A model generated the notes under the pieces. It saw only the letters and a program-made list of their open reading frames with translations, did not search any database and was not told the origin of the DNA. Shown one piece after another: positions 50,735-60,365 of a DNA stretch of 64,000 nt. The stretch is from Bacteriovoracaceae bacterium UBA4573. GTDB lineage: Bacteria > Bdellovibrionota > UBA1018 > UBA923. Every line of letters begins with the position of its first letter. Position 1 is the first letter of the stretch. The DNA is taken from assembly GCA_002387735.1 (NCBI GenBank), contig DGKJ01000053.1, positions 4,171 through 68,170 on the forward strand, written 5' to 3'. The position numbers were made by a program, and so were the translations under genes.

Positions 50735-52477
50735 ATGTCAGACAATAAACAGATCAGTTTCATGCGATCGTTGTGTATGGGTGAGATTGAAGAGGAACTC
50801 ATTATCCCGTTCCCTCAACTCAACGAAAACGAACTCGGAACGGTTAAAGACATTCTTCCCACAATTGATAACTGGCTTAAAGATCGCGGCCCCGATTTTC
50901 GAAAATGGGATCGCCAGGCTGAGCTTCCCCCGGAGTTCATCGAAGAAATGAAACAAATGGGTCTCTTCGGCGTGATTATTCCCGAGGAGCATGGTGGACT
51001 CGGACTGGGTGCAACCGCCTATTCTCGGGTCTTGCAGCAGGTGGCGCGACACGATGGTTCGGTCGCAATTACCGCGGGCGCGCATAGTTCGATTGGTATG
51101 CGAGGTCTGCTGCTCTTTGGAACTCCCGAGCAAAAGAATAAATACATGCCTAAACTCGCCAGTGGTGAAATGATCGCGGCCTTTTGTTTGACCGAACCAG
51201 GGGCTGGTTCCGACGCTGCGTCGATCAAAACAAAAGCAGTGCGCGAAGGTAAAGAGTGGGTACTAAACGGCGAAAAACTTTGGATTACCAACGGTGGAAT
51301 TGCTCAATTTTTTACCGTGTTTGCGCGTACTGAAAAAGAAGAGGGCGGGCAAATGACCGCGTTTATCGTAACGCGCGATATGCCGGGCGTGAGTGTTGGG
51401 CCTCACGAAGATAAAATGGGTCTTCGCGCAAGTTCCACAACTACCGTGTTTTTTGAAAACGTGCGGCTTTCGGATGAACATATTTTGGGTGAACCCGGAA
51501 AAGGGTTCAAGGTCGCAATGAAAGTGCTCAATAGCGGGAGAACGGGTTTGGGCGGAGGCTGCGTAGGGGCCATGAAACACGTAATCACCGAGGCAACTAA
51601 ACAGGCCAAAGAGCGTACTCAATTCGGAAAACCAATTGCTGAGTATGGTTTGGTGAAACAAAAAATCGGTCATATGATTGTTGAGTGCTACGCGTCCGAA
51701 GCTGCGGTAAACATGGTCGCGGGCCTCGTCGATCAGGGCTACGAAGACTACGCAGTCGAAGCCGCTATCAGCAAAGTATTCGCGACAGAGTGCTTGTGGC
51801 GCACAGCTGACGAAGGTTTGCAAATTGCAGGCGGTAACGGTTACATGTGCGAGTTTCCCTACGAACGCATCGTGCGCGATTGCCGAGTGAACCGAATCTT
51901 CGAAGGTACCAATGACATCTTGAGGCTTTTTATCGCGCTAACGGCGATGAACGACGTTGGTAAACAGCTTAAAGAAATATCGAAATCTCTCGACGGCATT
52001 TTCGATGATCCTATCAAGGGATTCGGCGTTCTCTCCGACTACGCCCGACGTCGCTTAAGTGCCGCAACCGGTGTGGCCAATGAAAAAGGGACCTTTACCA
52101 AGATTCATCCGGCGCTTAAGGACTACAGTACGGTTTTCGAAGAAGGCGTGCGAGATTTGTCGGCCGCTGCAGATCGAATTTTACGCAAACACGGCAAGAA
52201 TATTATTGGTAAACAATTTGCTACGAAACGCCTGGCCGACATCATGATAGACCTCTTTGTATTGGCCTGTACGCTAAGTCGGGTGAACAGTTCGGTGGCC
52301 GCAAAAGGAATCGCGAACTGTACCAAGGAAATCGAAATACTTACGGTTTTTTCAGGACAAGTTCGGCGTCGCACGAAGGGTAATTTTGGAAAAATCGACA
52401 ATAATGACGACGAACTTATTAAGTCGCTTGCTGACCATGCCTACGAAATCGAGGGCTACGGCTGGGACACGATTTAA
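50735..52477 (+). CDS. Acyl-CoA dehydrogenase
   Basis: 580 residues from ATG 50735, with GGGGG 8 bases upstream. Standard blocks are LFGVIIPEEHGGLGLGATAYSRVLQQVARHDGS, AFCLTEPGAGSDAASI, LNGEKLWITNGGIAQFFTVFARTE and FGKPIAEYGLVKQKI. The FAD/acyl loop is RIFEGTNDILRLFIALTAM. A C-terminal extension of about 150 residues past the core matches the long VLCAD-like forms. It would oxidise fatty acyl-CoA in beta-oxidation; chain length unknown. No electron-transfer flavoprotein gene is adjacent. Confidence 0.95.
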   Translation: MSDNKQISFMRSLCMGEIEEELIIPFPQLNENELGTVKDILPTIDNWLKDRGPDFRKWDRQAELPPEFIEEMKQMGLFGVIIPEEHGGLGLGATAYSRVLQQVARHDGSVAITAGAHSSIGMRGLLLFGTPEQKNKYMPKLASGEMIAAFCLTEPGAGSDAASIKTKAVREGKEWVLNGEKLWITNGGIAQFFTVFARTEKEEGGQMTAFIVTRDMPGVSVGPHEDKMGLRASSTTTVFFENVRLSDEHILGEPGKGFKVAMKVLNSGRTGLGGGCVGAMKHVITEATKQAKERTQFGKPIAEYGLVKQKIGHMIVECYASEAAVNMVAGLVDQGYEDYAVEAAISKVFATECLWRTADEGLQIAGGNGYMCEFPYERIVRDCRVNRIFEGTNDILRLFIALTAMNDVGKQLKEISKSLDGIFDDPIKGFGVLSDYARRRLSAATGVANEKGTFTKIHPALKDYSTVFEEGVRDLSAAADRILRKHGKNIIGKQFATKRLADIMIDLFVLACTLSRVNSSVAAKGIANCTKEIEILTVFSGQVRRRTKGNFGKIDNNDDELIKSLADHAYEIEGYGWDTI

Positions 52478-52489
52478 AGGACACTCTCA

Positions 52490-53212
52490 ATGAGGGTCTT
52501 ACTTTTGGCCGTGAGTTTGGCGGCGCTTGGGTTCTATTTTTTTCTTAGACCCAATCGCCCATTTGAAGATTCCAAACAGCTTGCGATAAACAAAAGCGTC
52601 GAACTGACTCCGGGTGCCCAACCTAATGTGAATCCGGTAACGGAAAGTAAACCATCAGTCACCACGATATCCCATGAAGAGCCGATGCGCTCTCCCGAAG
52701 TCGAGCCGATCTCTAAGACAATAAACGATTCGAATGAAGTAACTGACTTAAATGAGGTACCCCAGTTTTTGAATCGGGCTGCTCTAAAGGAATCAAAACC
52801 TCAGGTCGACACGTATGACGTCGTACGGGACGATCGATTTTTACGGGACTTTCGGGGAATTTTCGAGGGTAAGGCAACTTCGACCTCCGACAATGTTCGA
52901 TTCGCGCCCATGTATTTAGAAATGAATATCGAAGTAGTGAACGAGCGCCAGCAAGGCAGAATCTATGTGGAAATGGCGCGACCAGGACAGGGTTTGTTAC
53001 TCAATCTTCCGATTCGAATTTCGGAGTTACGCAGAAAAGCCGGCGCCTTGTGGATTACCGTTGAGTCGGCTGCCGGTTCGCCCCGAAGCGACACCGTTTA
53101 TTATCAGGTCTACACGCTGCGCGAATTAGATGCCGTTGCCGGCAATGTTTATAGACTCCGACGCGGAGAGTTGCGAAATACCGAAACCTTCGTATTGCAG
53201 CGAAAAAATTAG
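52490..53212 (+). CDS. Membrane-anchored protein, unknown
   Basis: 240 residues, starting 12 bases after the acyl-CoA dehydrogenase stop, with AAAGGA 8 bases before ATG. One N-terminal hydrophobic segment (VLLLAVSLAALGFYFFL) anchors it. A disordered acidic linker of about 80 residues leads into a strand-rich domain (FRGIFEGKATSTSDNVRFAPMYLEMNIEVV, GRIYVEMARPGQG, LWITVESAAG). No family recognised. Confidence 0.65.
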   Translation: MRVLLLAVSLAALGFYFFLRPNRPFEDSKQLAINKSVELTPGAQPNVNPVTESKPSVTTISHEEPMRSPEVEPISKTINDSNEVTDLNEVPQFLNRAALKESKPQVDTYDVVRDDRFLRDFRGIFEGKATSTSDNVRFAPMYLEMNIEVVNERQQGRIYVEMARPGQGLLLNLPIRISELRRKAGALWITVESAAGSPRSDTVYYQVYTLRELDAVAGNVYRLRRGELRNTETFVLQRKN

Positions 53213-53213
53213 G

Positions 53214-54305
53214 CTACTGACACTGGTATAAGTCTGTCATATTTCGACTGTCGAGTGAGCCTTGGTACCAAGCAATTGTTTTCGCAGATCTAGGACAGTC
53301 CACCAAATACATTTGGGTTACGCGGTTATATAGACCGAAACCGACGACCGCCTGTACAGTTCGATTCGAATTGCGTTCCCAAATCGGGTGCAATTCCCAC
53401 TGCCATGGCCAAACGCCACCGCCAACTAAGGTTTGGGTAGAAACGGTAAAATCACCTGGTGCAGTTTCTGAGGCGAACAAATATTGTTGAGTATCAGCGA
53501 CACGAATGGCGACTGGTTCCCCGTACACCAAATAAGGATCCGCGGGGTTTGGCGTTAATTTTTCAAAAATTAAATTTGGTTGAAAGGTCTCCGAAAAGAT
53601 CCAGTCGTCGTTTTGAATTTGTAACTGGCGATTCAAGTGAGAACTAAAATAAGTAGCGATCTGAGATTTCAATCCACACGCTAGCGAAGAACTTCCAGTG
53701 CAAATGAGAAGCGCGGGTCTGGCCTTCCATGCGTTCCGAACGGCGGTGGCGAGACCGCTCGGGTTGGAGTCTTGAACCATGTTGATCGACCAGTTCAACG
53801 ACGGGGTGTCGTTGGCACGATTGTACAAGACACCGAAATGAGGGCGCATGGCTTCCGCTCGCTGAATTGCGAAACTATTTTCCCAAGTGATCCGATAAGT
53901 CCAAGGTTCGTACGGCAAGGTCCATCGAATAGGTCGCCGAAAAAAATTTTCGTAGAGTGGTTCGAGCGCTAAAATGCGAGCTTTGTAGCCGTGTTTTCGT
54001 TCAATCGAAAGTGCGTTGTAGTTTCGAACAAGCTCTTCGGATTTTTCCGAAAGCACTTTTAGATGATCGGACCATTCAACGAAGGCCTCTGCGAGCGGAA
54101 GCCACTGTTGGTTGTTCGTCTGGGTTGAAGTTACGCGAACGTTGTCTAGTTCACCGTATAAGCGGGATTCTTCTTCGAACAGCGCAGATAGATCATCGAT
54201 GTTGTTGTAAATGGTCGGATCATGGCAGGCGTCGACTCCTAAGAAAACCGGAAGAACTGGCAGGAGTAAAAGTAGAAGTTTGGCGATGGGTTGAGAGTGT
54301 TTCAT
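53214..54305 (-). CDS. Secreted protein, weakly beta-trefoil-like C-terminal part
   Basis: 363 residues, with GGGGG 8 bases before ATG 54305. The signal peptide is LLLLLLPVLPVFLGVDA. A helical first half (NYNALSIERKHGYKARILALEPLYENFF) is followed by PALLICTGSSSLACGLKSQI and a strand-rich C-terminal part (YGEPVAIRVADTQQYLFASE, WQWELHPIWERNSNRTV, FGLYNRVTQMYLVDCP). The V-A-I-R-x-x-x-x-x-x-Y-L pattern recalls beta-trefoil (ricin-like) domains, but the match is weak. Converges with the preceding gene with one base between stops. Confidence 0.6.
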   Translation of the reverse strand: MKHSQPIAKLLLLLLPVLPVFLGVDACHDPTIYNNIDDLSALFEEESRLYGELDNVRVTSTQTNNQQWLPLAEAFVEWSDHLKVLSEKSEELVRNYNALSIERKHGYKARILALEPLYENFFRRPIRWTLPYEPWTYRITWENSFAIQRAEAMRPHFGVLYNRANDTPSLNWSINMVQDSNPSGLATAVRNAWKARPALLICTGSSSLACGLKSQIATYFSSHLNRQLQIQNDDWIFSETFQPNLIFEKLTPNPADPYLVYGEPVAIRVADTQQYLFASETAPGDFTVSTQTLVGGGVWPWQWELHPIWERNSNRTVQAVVGFGLYNRVTQMYLVDCPRSAKTIAWYQGSLDSRNMTDLYQCQ

Positions 54306-54376
54306 CAGATGTCCCCCTGGTTTGCGAAACTATTGTGACTTGATTCACTTTTGCAAGCAGTCGGGGAAATTAACTC

Positions 54377-56083
54377 TCACCAACTTCGGGGGTCCGGATT
54401 ATCAAGGCATGGATCTTTACCGTTGCTGCTAGCATGGGCGGCCCACTGAGCCATGGTACGACCGGCCCAATGATCGTCCACGTCGCTTGACCAATTGTTT
54501 TTTCGAGCCAGTTCTAATTCTTGTTCGATTGATCGTACGGTCCACTGGTAGAGTCCGGGAGTAGCAGGGTCGGGCGAAGGTTCGCCCCAGGCGACCCAAC
54601 GCACGCCTTGATCTTTCCAATATTTGCGAGGCGCGTGAATCGGGTTGTGAGTGCACCAGACAAAGCCGCGAGCTTTGGCTTTATATAGGTATAATAGCTC
54701 ACTGCCACGCGAGCGAACTGTCATGACGACAAACGGGTGGCGTTCTGGAAACACTTGTTCATTCCAACCATGTAAATAATCAGGGGCCCTGGGGTCATTG
54801 ATGCGCGCGGCGTAGGCTAGGTAAGGAGGGACTCCTTTGCGATAAGCGGTGCCGCACACGGCAGTTACTAATACTGCGAGAGCAAGCGCCAACAGTCGGT
54901 GATGCTTATCAATGGTACCTAAAACGACTTCTGCGAGGAGAGCGAGTGCGATACCTGTCGCCAGTGCACGCCCTACGTCGAAGGGTAGAGCGTAGTATTC
55001 GTGTACGATGTAAACGGCCCAGAATAGAAACACGAACACAAAGAGCGCAATGCCATAGGGCACGGCGACTTGGGCGAATTTAAGAGCCCAAGCTTTTACG
55101 GGTCGACGAAAAAAAATCGAAAGTACAGCGAGGGCGGGTAATACGAGAAAAATGCCCGTTTGCTGGGCCCATTTGAGCAAATTGGAAGTGAAAAACTTTG
55201 GCTCAAAACGTTCACTCCAGTTCCCAAAATACCAACGAGTCGCTCTGGGCCCAGTATGCAATATCCAAGGTAGGTCCGAAGCTTGACCGAGTACGTGGCC
55301 CCAGGCAAGCCACCCCACTACGACCAGACTTCCGGTTCCCAGCGCCAATATGCCGCGAACACTTGGTGCAATTCCCTGAATTCGCCAGCGAATGGCAAGA
55401 AAGACTGTCCAAAAAACAGCGAAAAATGCGAAGCCCTGCGGTTTGTGTACTCCGGTCATCGCCCAAGCCGATCCGGCTATCAGAGGCCACACGTAGCGAG
55501 CCATTCCAGCTTTAGACCCCGCTTCGGTCCGCACACTCCCATAGAGTGCGACCAGAGCGAAGAACAACATTCGATTTTCGACCATTGTATACGTTGCATA
55601 GCGAAGCCAGAGCTCATCACACGCGAGTAAAAATACCGAAACCGCGCTCCCAATCAATGCGAATGGAGTTGCAATCCCTACCAGCTGGGCGAGCGCAAAA
55701 GACAATGCGCCCAACACCAGTAGGCTTGCTGCCGAAAACCAAATGCTCACAGATTTTCCGATTTTTTCAACCGCGCCTTCGCATTCGGTTCCGCCCAGAC
55801 CACGAGCAAGCACTCCCTGCAGCCATTCAAAACCCGTGTACTCGAGATTGAATGGATTGTTTCCGAAGTGAATTTGCGGTCCCTTTAAAATCGAATGAGA
55901 GGGATTGTGGCAATACATTCGTATGATTCCGGCGGTAAAACCCTGGCGCTCAGCGCTTCTTCCGCCAGAAGGCCGTTCAAAAGCTAAGGGGAGAGTAAGA
56001 AAAAGAAAAACCGCAGCACAACCCCAAGTCCAAAGTTGAGTGGCGAACCAAAGTTTGCGGTGTTCTTGATTGGAGTCTTCCAA
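54377..56083 (-). CDS. GT39/ArnT-like membrane glycosyltransferase
   Basis: 568 residues with about eleven membrane helices. GFTAGIIRMYCHNPSHSI in the first periplasmic loop, VENRMLFFALVALYGS and HEYYALPFDVGRALATGIAL match the GT-C pattern also seen at 915-2408, so the two are probably paralogues. The start is TTG 56083 directly after the stop of the GT22-like gene; GAGGAA stands about 8 bases upstream, so coupled translation is likely. A C-terminal soluble tail (FPERHPFVVMTVRSRG, DDHWAGRTMAQWAAH) is present. It would transfer a lipid-linked sugar in the envelope. Confidence 0.75.
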   Translation of the reverse strand: MEDSNQEHRKLWFATQLWTWGCAAVFLFLTLPLAFERPSGGRSAERQGFTAGIIRMYCHNPSHSILKGPQIHFGNNPFNLEYTGFEWLQGVLARGLGGTECEGAVEKIGKSVSIWFSAASLLVLGALSFALAQLVGIATPFALIGSAVSVFLLACDELWLRYATYTMVENRMLFFALVALYGSVRTEAGSKAGMARYVWPLIAGSAWAMTGVHKPQGFAFFAVFWTVFLAIRWRIQGIAPSVRGILALGTGSLVVVGWLAWGHVLGQASDLPWILHTGPRATRWYFGNWSERFEPKFFTSNLLKWAQQTGIFLVLPALAVLSIFFRRPVKAWALKFAQVAVPYGIALFVFVFLFWAVYIVHEYYALPFDVGRALATGIALALLAEVVLGTIDKHHRLLALALAVLVTAVCGTAYRKGVPPYLAYAARINDPRAPDYLHGWNEQVFPERHPFVVMTVRSRGSELLYLYKAKARGFVWCTHNPIHAPRKYWKDQGVRWVAWGEPSPDPATPGLYQWTVRSIEQELELARKNNWSSDVDDHWAGRTMAQWAAHASSNGKDPCLDNPDPRSW

Positions 56084-57532
56084 TTAATGTTCCTCGCTCA
56101 AAAAGGTGTGAATCTCATCGAGAGTGCAGCGATAAACGGCACCTTCATCTTCGACGGGCGAAAAAATAGTCCGCATCGGAATGCGGCGTTCTTTACACGG
56201 AGGATTTTCAGATCGACTAGTAACAACGTAATTGTAGTCGTGCGGATCAAGTCTTTTTCGTCGCAGATGATCACGGTCTATGGCGTAGGAATAGGGCAAG
56301 GGGCGGTGAAAGGTGTAATGGCCGCCCGAATAAATTCCATTCCATCCGTAAACAAGTAAACCGCGAACGTCAGTTTGGGCGCCCACCCAGGTTTCGAGTA
56401 CTGAGGGAGTTTGATAATCATTCCAGCGAGTTTTTTTAGATCCACGCCAGGCGGCGAACGATAAAAATAGCGTTAAAATTAAAACAAGAACTTGTCGGCG
56501 ATACTGCCATTTCGTTGTTTCAAACCAGTATTGTAACACGAGGCCCGCTAGAGCCGCTCCCAGAACCGCGATGGGGTAGAAATAACGGTATTCTTTGTGG
56601 CCGAATAGAGTGTGGAGCAATAAAAGTGAAAGTGTGGCTCCCCAATACGGACGTAATTTTTTTGGTGAAAATGCGACTGCTAAAAAAAATAAAACGAATA
56701 GCGGTTCAGTCATGAATCGCCAGAGAAGTTCGAAGGCAAAGTAAAACGGTGTGACTCCATCGCGGGCGGGCTTACCATCTATCAAATCAGCGTAGGCGTA
56801 GTGCAAAAACGGGCTGGTCCACTGGCCGTTGACCGCAGAGTTCAATAGCAAATCAAATAATACGAAACCTAACCCCGCGACGAAAGCCCACTGAAATTTT
56901 CGGTATTGGCGGGTGAATAAAAACATTAGGCCAATCCAACCCAAAATTACGACGAAGGGGTATCGTAACGCACAGCTTAGTGCGATTAAACACAATCCCG
57001 CCATCAATTTACTGGGGCTTCCTTGGTCGAGCCAAACGAGTCCTACGAGCAGTAGCGGAAGCGCCAGCGCCGCAAGTTCGCCAAATGTTGAGTAACGTAA
57101 AAATTCTGGCGTAAGAAAAACGAAAAGGCCCGCCAACCAAGGCAGAGAACGCAAACCCAGTTTTCGTGCCACGGTCAAGATGAAATAACCCTTAGCCGCA
57201 AAGGTCACAGTGGCAAGCAAGATGCGCATAAGTGGCAAAACCACCTGACCGTCTGTGAGCCCCAGAGCATGGAATACACGCAGGATGGATCCGACCAAAA
57301 GTGGGGCTAACCAGCTTCGAACGCCTTGAACCCAGTCGACATCGAGTTCCCCGACGCGGTAAATCCAAGAGTAGGCTGGATTGAATGTTACCCAAATCTC
57401 GTCGACCCAGGCGCGGCTTTGAAAACAAAACGCGATCAAAACTTGCGCTGCGAATCCAAAAAGGCACACCGCTGCAAAGATGCGACTGCGTGATTGAAGC
57501 ATATTTCTCAGAAATAATTTAATTGCTGCCAC
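56084..57532 (-). CDS. GT22-like (ALG9/PIG-B type) membrane mannosyltransferase
   Basis: 482 residues from GTG 57532; ATG 57502 (10 residues in) is an alternative. About ten membrane helices. HTLFGHKEYRYFYPI matches the H-K-E-x-R-F/Y motif of GT22 mannosyltransferases (ALG9, ALG12, PIG-B). WVDEIWVTFNPAYSWIYRVGELDVDWVQGVRSWLAPLLVG has the D-E and W-x-x-G-x-R-S-x-L-x-P blocks of that family. Such enzymes are mostly eukaryotic. It would add a sugar from a lipid carrier outside the inner membrane. It is coupled to the downstream GT39-like gene and diverges from the GT2 gene. Confidence 0.77.
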   Translation of the reverse strand: MAAIKLFLRNMLQSRSRIFAAVCLFGFAAQVLIAFCFQSRAWVDEIWVTFNPAYSWIYRVGELDVDWVQGVRSWLAPLLVGSILRVFHALGLTDGQVVLPLMRILLATVTFAAKGYFILTVARKLGLRSLPWLAGLFVFLTPEFLRYSTFGELAALALPLLLVGLVWLDQGSPSKLMAGLCLIALSCALRYPFVVILGWIGLMFLFTRQYRKFQWAFVAGLGFVLFDLLLNSAVNGQWTSPFLHYAYADLIDGKPARDGVTPFYFAFELLWRFMTEPLFVLFFLAVAFSPKKLRPYWGATLSLLLLHTLFGHKEYRYFYPIAVLGAALAGLVLQYWFETTKWQYRRQVLVLILTLFLSFAAWRGSKKTRWNDYQTPSVLETWVGAQTDVRGLLVYGWNGIYSGGHYTFHRPLPYSYAIDRDHLRRKRLDPHDYNYVVTSRSENPPCKERRIPMRTIFSPVEDEGAVYRCTLDEIHTFLSEEH

Positions 57533-57604
57533 AAGTCATTTTCCGCATGTTTAATGAGAGATGGGCCCATTGCATCATATCGGAGTTGATGAATCAATTG
57601 ATCG

Positions 57605-58795
57605 ATGCTAACCCCTGTCTTTATGTCATCATCTTCGCCAATCGAACTCTCGATTGTAATGCCCTGCCTCAATGAAGCCGAAACGCTCGAGGCGTGCATT
57701 AAAAAAGCTAAGAATTTTTTGGAGCGACACCAGATCGCCGGCGAAATTGTTGTTGGCGACAATGGATCGACCGATGGGTCGCAACAAATCGCTGAACGAT
57801 GCGGAGCTCGTGTAGTAAGCGTTCCGGTCAGGGGCTACGGCGCTGCACTTTATCATGCCACCCAAGCGGCTCGCGGCAGCTACGTCATCATGGGAGACTC
57901 CGACGATAGTTACGATTTTTCGGGGCTAATGCCGTTTGTCGAAAAACTGCGCGAAAATTACGATCTAGTTATGGGGAATCGATTTTCCGGAGGCATTAAA
58001 AAAGGGGCAATGCCTTGGAAAAATCGGTACATCGGAAATCCTGCTTTGAGTGGAATCGGGCGGTTACTTTATAAGATTCCAGTTCGCGATTTTCACTGTG
58101 GACTACGTGGGTATTCAAAAAGCGCCTTTCAAAAAATGGACTTACATACCACTGGAATGGAATTCGCCTCTGAAATGGTCATTAAAGCTTCGCTCAAAGG
58201 GATGCGCATAGTGGAAGTGCCGACCACCTTGCAGCCAGATGGGCGCTCGCGAGCACCTCATTTGCGCCCTTGGCGAGACGGCTGGCGCCACCTGCGCTTT
58301 ATGTTGCTGTTTTCGCCCCGTTGGTTATTTTATTATCCGGGATTGGCGCTCATTTTATCGGGCTTGCTGTTGGGAAGTTTGCTTGTCACTGGCCCGCTGG
58401 ACATTGGTGGGATTCGACTAGATATTCACGCGCTGTTTTATTCCGCGATTGCAGTGATAATCGGTTTTCAATCGGTTAGCTTTTATGCGTTAGCCCAAAT
58501 TTCAGCAGTGCACAAAGGTTTGTTACCGGCCTCGAAGCGAATGCAGAAATTTTTAGATCACTTTGTGATCGAAAAAGGTTTGGTCCTAGGCTTGTTGTTG
58601 TTCTTGGCTGGAGTCGTAGGGCTCCTGGTCGGTGTTGAGCAGTGGGGCCATTCCGAGTTTGCTAATATTGAACCGCGCCAAATGATGCGAATAGTGATTC
58701 CGTCAGGGTTGGCCGCCACGTTGGGTTTTAATATGATTCTTGCGAGTTTTTTCATGGGCGTCTTGCAGCTGCCGACGCGAAGGGAGCCAAAATGA
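57605..58795 (+). CDS. GT2 family glycosyltransferase with C-terminal membrane helices (Dpm/DolP-mannosyltransferase-like)
   Basis: 396 residues. The GT2 domain begins ELSIVMPCLNEAETLEACIKKA, with VGDNGSTDGSQQIAE, GYGAALYHATQAARGSYVIMGDSDDSYDF (DSD/DxD site) and VRDFHCGLRGYSKSAF. Four membrane helices follow from about residue 235. It would load a polyprenyl phosphate with a sugar (mannose-like or glucose-like), which could feed the lipid-linked-sugar enzymes encoded on the opposite strand. The ATGA overlap with the radical SAM gene links them. ATG 57623 is an alternative start. Confidence 0.88.
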   Translation: MLTPVFMSSSSPIELSIVMPCLNEAETLEACIKKAKNFLERHQIAGEIVVGDNGSTDGSQQIAERCGARVVSVPVRGYGAALYHATQAARGSYVIMGDSDDSYDFSGLMPFVEKLRENYDLVMGNRFSGGIKKGAMPWKNRYIGNPALSGIGRLLYKIPVRDFHCGLRGYSKSAFQKMDLHTTGMEFASEMVIKASLKGMRIVEVPTTLQPDGRSRAPHLRPWRDGWRHLRFMLLFSPRWLFYYPGLALILSGLLLGSLLVTGPLDIGGIRLDIHALFYSAIAVIIGFQSVSFYALAQISAVHKGLLPASKRMQKFLDHFVIEKGLVLGLLLFLAGVVGLLVGVEQWGHSEFANIEPRQMMRIVIPSGLAATLGFNMILASFFMGVLQLPTRREPK

Positions 58796-60339
58796 AAGTC
58801 ACCCTTGTTCAACCGCCGGCGTTAGTTGCGGTCGATAATTACTCCACCATTACGTTGCCCCCGCTAGGGATTGCCTACATTGCGGGCTATCTGCGAAGTC
58901 ACCACCACGAGGTTACCGTGGTCGATGCGGTCGGTGCGGCCGTCCGAAAACTGGAACCATGGCCCAAACGTAAGAAACGCCTTATTCAAGGTTTGAGTTT
59001 TGAAGAAATTTTGGAACGCATTCCCAGTGACACTCAGGTGATTGGTGTGACCTGTATGTTCACGCATGCCTGGCCAATGGTCCGTGATTTGTTGGCTGCG
59101 CTCAAAGAACGCTTTCCTAAGGCTTGGCTTGTTTGCGGAGGCGAACACATCACGTCGATGCATCCAACCGTGCTCGAGCAGACGCCTGTTGATTTCTGTG
59201 TTCTGGGTGAGGGTGAGTATACCTTTCGAGAATTAATCGATTTGCTGGGCGCCGGCAATCTTGAGCAGGCGCGCACAATTCAAGGCGTGGCTTACAAGAG
59301 TCAAGCGGGGCAAGTTGTTAAGAATGAACGCCGTCCACGCATTAAAGAAGTAGATAACATTCCTTGGCCAGCTTGGGATTTGATGGACCCCATGGCCTAC
59401 AACGAAGCTGAGATTTATCAGGGGCCCCAAAGCAACGGAAAAACTATTCCGATGTTGGCCACTCGCGGATGCCCGTACCGCTGTACCTTTTGTTCCTCGC
59501 CCAACATGTGGACCCAACTGTGGAAGCCACGTGATCCGATCGACGTAGTTAACGAGATCGAGTCGTACATGAAAAAGTACGGTGCTGCCGACTTTCAGTT
59601 TCAGGATCTTACTGCAATCGTAAAACGCGATTGGATACTAACTTTTTGCAAAGAAATATTACGACGCGAATTAAAGATCACTTGGACTTTGCCTGCCGGT
59701 ACGCGGTCTGAAGTTGTCGACGACGAATGCGCGAGTTACCTCATGCGTTCCGGATGCCAACATATTACTTTCGCTCCGGAGTCGGGTAGCCCAAGAATAC
59801 TCGATCGCATTCAGAAACGAGTCGATTTAAACAGTCTCGAAGATTCTGCCAAGGCTTGTTTACGCAACGGCATGAAAGTCTGCCTATTTATTATCGTCGG
59901 ATTTCCCTTCGAGGAAAAATCGGACATTCGTGCCACTTTCAAGTGGTTGCGCCACATGGCGCGTATTGGAGTTCATGAAGTGGCGACTGCTACTTTTGTG
60001 CCACTCCCTGGAACGCAGCTTTTTGGTGAGACTAGCGCGATTTCAAAAATCGAAGTCGATGACGAGTACTGCCACTGGATGACTGCGGCTACCAGCATGT
60101 TGACGGTACGTTCGTGGAATCCTCGTTTTAGCGATCGCCAGATACTTTTTTATAAGCTCTACGCCATGGCTCAGTTTTACGCTGTATCGTATTTCTTTTA
60201 TCCGAGCCGGGCATTTCGATTGATTCGCAATTTTATTTTGCACAAACAGGAAACCAAAGTAGACCGCGTTTTGCGCGAAATGGTGAACAAAACAGCAATT
60301 GTCTTAAAAACAAAGTTACTGTCAAAAAAAGCGTCATAG
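58792..60339 (+). CDS. B12-binding-domain radical SAM protein
   Basis: 515 residues. The N-terminal cobalamin-binding-like domain (LPPLGIAYIAGYLRSHHHEVTVVDAVGAA, WLVCGGEHITSMHP) lacks the D-x-H-x-x-G histidine, as in the BchE and related groups. The iron-sulfur site is TRGCPYRCTFCSSPNMW (Cys227, 231, 234). LKITWTLPAGTRSEVVDDE and ITFAPESGSPRILDRIQKRV are typical of the core. It may methylate or rearrange a glycolipid or lipid; the reaction is unknown. The start overlaps the GT2 stop by 4 bases. Confidence 0.88.
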   Translation: MKVTLVQPPALVAVDNYSTITLPPLGIAYIAGYLRSHHHEVTVVDAVGAAVRKLEPWPKRKKRLIQGLSFEEILERIPSDTQVIGVTCMFTHAWPMVRDLLAALKERFPKAWLVCGGEHITSMHPTVLEQTPVDFCVLGEGEYTFRELIDLLGAGNLEQARTIQGVAYKSQAGQVVKNERRPRIKEVDNIPWPAWDLMDPMAYNEAEIYQGPQSNGKTIPMLATRGCPYRCTFCSSPNMWTQLWKPRDPIDVVNEIESYMKKYGAADFQFQDLTAIVKRDWILTFCKEILRRELKITWTLPAGTRSEVVDDECASYLMRSGCQHITFAPESGSPRILDRIQKRVDLNSLEDSAKACLRNGMKVCLFIIVGFPFEEKSDIRATFKWLRHMARIGVHEVATATFVPLPGTQLFGETSAISKIEVDDEYCHWMTAATSMLTVRSWNPRFSDRQILFYKLYAMAQFYAVSYFFYPSRAFRLIRNFILHKQETKVDRVLREMVNKTAIVLKTKLLSKKAS

Positions 60340-60365
60340 TAAAAACAACGTTGGGGGGATTTCGA

